From assembly GCA_018713375.1 (NCBI GenBank), contig DVOV01000200.1, forward strand, positions 1 through 5,292: DNA of 5,292 nucleotides. The letters are read 5' to 3'. Under the pieces are notes generated by a model. It searched no databases. It was given only the letters and a program-made list of their open reading frames with translations, and was not told where the DNA came from. Position 1 is the first letter of the stretch. The number at the start of each line of letters is the position of its first letter. This document shows positions 4,649 to 5,292 of the stretch, piece after piece. Both the position numbers and the translations under genes were made by a program. Source of the stretch: Candidatus Scatomorpha stercorigallinarum. GTDB lineage: Bacteria; Bacillota_A; Clostridia; Oscillospirales; Oscillospiraceae.

Positions 4649-5292
4649 ACTCAGACTCGGGCATATACTTCTCGATATACTCCGGTTTGATGCGCTTGAG
4701 CTCCTTCCTCGGCAGTATGCTCAGCAGCTCCCAGCCCAGGTCGAGCGTCTCCTCAATGGTGCGGTTGGTCTCGTTGCCCTGGCTGACGTAGCGGCGCTCG
4801 AACTCGTCGGCGAACTTGGCGAAGAGCTTGTCGTCGTCGCTCAGCGCGGCCTCGCCGAGGATGGTCATCAGCTCCTTGGCGTCCTTGCCGCGGGCATAGG
4901 CGGCGAAGAGCTGGTTCATGGTGCCGGAGTGGTCCTCGCGGGTCTTGCCCTCGCCGATGCCCTTGTCCTTCAGGCGGGAGAGGCTGGGCAGGACGTCCAC
5001 CGGCGGGACGATGCCCTTGCGGTGCAGCTCGCGGGAGAGGATGATCTGCCCCTCGGTGATGTAGCCGGTGAGGTCGGGGATGGGATGGGTCTTGTCGTCC
5101 TCGGGCATCGTCAGGATGGGTATCATGGTAATGGAGCCCTTCTTGCCGATGCGCCGGCCGGCGCGTTCGTACATCTGCGCCAGGTCGGTGTAGAGGTAGC
5201 CGGGGTAGCCGCGGCGGCCGGGGACCTCTTTCTTCGCGGCGGAGACCTCACGCAGGGCCTCTGCGTAGTTCGTGATGTCCGTCAGGATGACG
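4647..5292 (-). CDS. ntpB: V/A-type ATPase subunit B, C-terminal part (5' end outside the window)
   Basis: The frame is open to the window edge, and 214 residues are visible, roughly the last half of a protein that normally has about 450-470. Subunit B is the regulatory, non-catalytic partner of subunit A in the soluble A3B3 head. Visible residues 1-38 contain the family stretch [16 protein letters not shown] and [36 protein letters not shown] follows at about 61-81. The SLSR motif ends at Arg106 (codon 4976-4974), which aligns with the arginine finger that reaches the catalytic site of subunit [10 protein letters not shown] (113-121) and [15 protein letters not shown] near the C-terminus complete the match. 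The ATG at 5174 is internal, since upstream codons continue the conserved sequence. The stop TAA (4649-4647) lies within the ribosome-binding site of subunit D. Confidence 0.97.
   Translation of the reverse strand, partial: VILTDITNYAEALREVSAAKKEVPGRRGYPGYLYTDLAQMYERAGRRIGKKGSITMIPILTMPEDDKTHPIPDLTGYITEGQIILSRELHRKGIVPPVDVLPSLSRLKDKGIGEGKTREDHSGTMNQLFAAYARGKDAKELMTILGEAALSDDDKLFAKFADEFERRYVSQGNETNRTIEETLDLGWELLSILPRKELKRIKPEYIEKYMPESE

Noticed and set aside
1..5292. CRISPR arrays, tRNA or rRNA genes, insertion sequences, and toxin-antitoxin or defence cassettes
   Set aside because: No spaced repeat array, tRNA cloverleaf, transposase or recognisable defence gene was seen on either strand. 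The DUF4037 protein resembles nucleotidyltransferases but has no visible toxin partner.

Overview
The window looks like a chromosomal segment of a GC-rich, low-oxygen Firmicute, most likely one of the Clostridia (Oscillospirales- or Christensenellales-like). The supports are strong GGAGG ribosome-binding sites, a V/A-type ATPase operon, a Gram-positive style lipoprotein, an XRE regulator of the 'VSRQAVSKWE' type, and high GC in most genes with AT-rich gaps. The assignment is inferred from gene style only. No exciting multi-gene novel system is evident. The most unusual part is the junction between the two convergent gene blocks, about positions 1730-1990.

Layout. On the plus strand, positions 1-903 hold a DUF4037 / nucleotidyltransferase-like protein whose 5' end lies before the window. 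It is followed after 2 nt by a complete trimeric-type purine nucleoside phosphorylase (906-1730), and the two are almost certainly co-transcribed. After that comes an AT-rich island (about 30% GC over 1741-1860) full of interlocking inverted repeats, then a strong Rho-independent hairpin (1905-1936).

Everything to the right is on the minus strand. Read in the direction of transcription, the order is: the C-terminal half of V/A-ATPase subunit B (runs off the window at 5292), the complete subunit D, and a terminator formed by a 26-nt perfect palindrome. Next come an unassigned lipoprotein, a small membrane-anchored XRE regulator with its own probable promoter and repeated operator-like sites, and an unrecognised, lower-GC protein. 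The reading frame of that last gene continues through the convergent terminator, which suggests a shifted or lost stop codon.

How the genes relate. Subunits B and D belong to the stator/rotor machinery of a rotary ion-translocating ATPase and are translationally coupled. The nucleoside phosphorylase salvages purines, and the role of its DUF4037 partner is unknown. The lipoprotein, XRE regulator and unknown gene are adjacent and co-directional, but nothing in the sequence proves that they act together.
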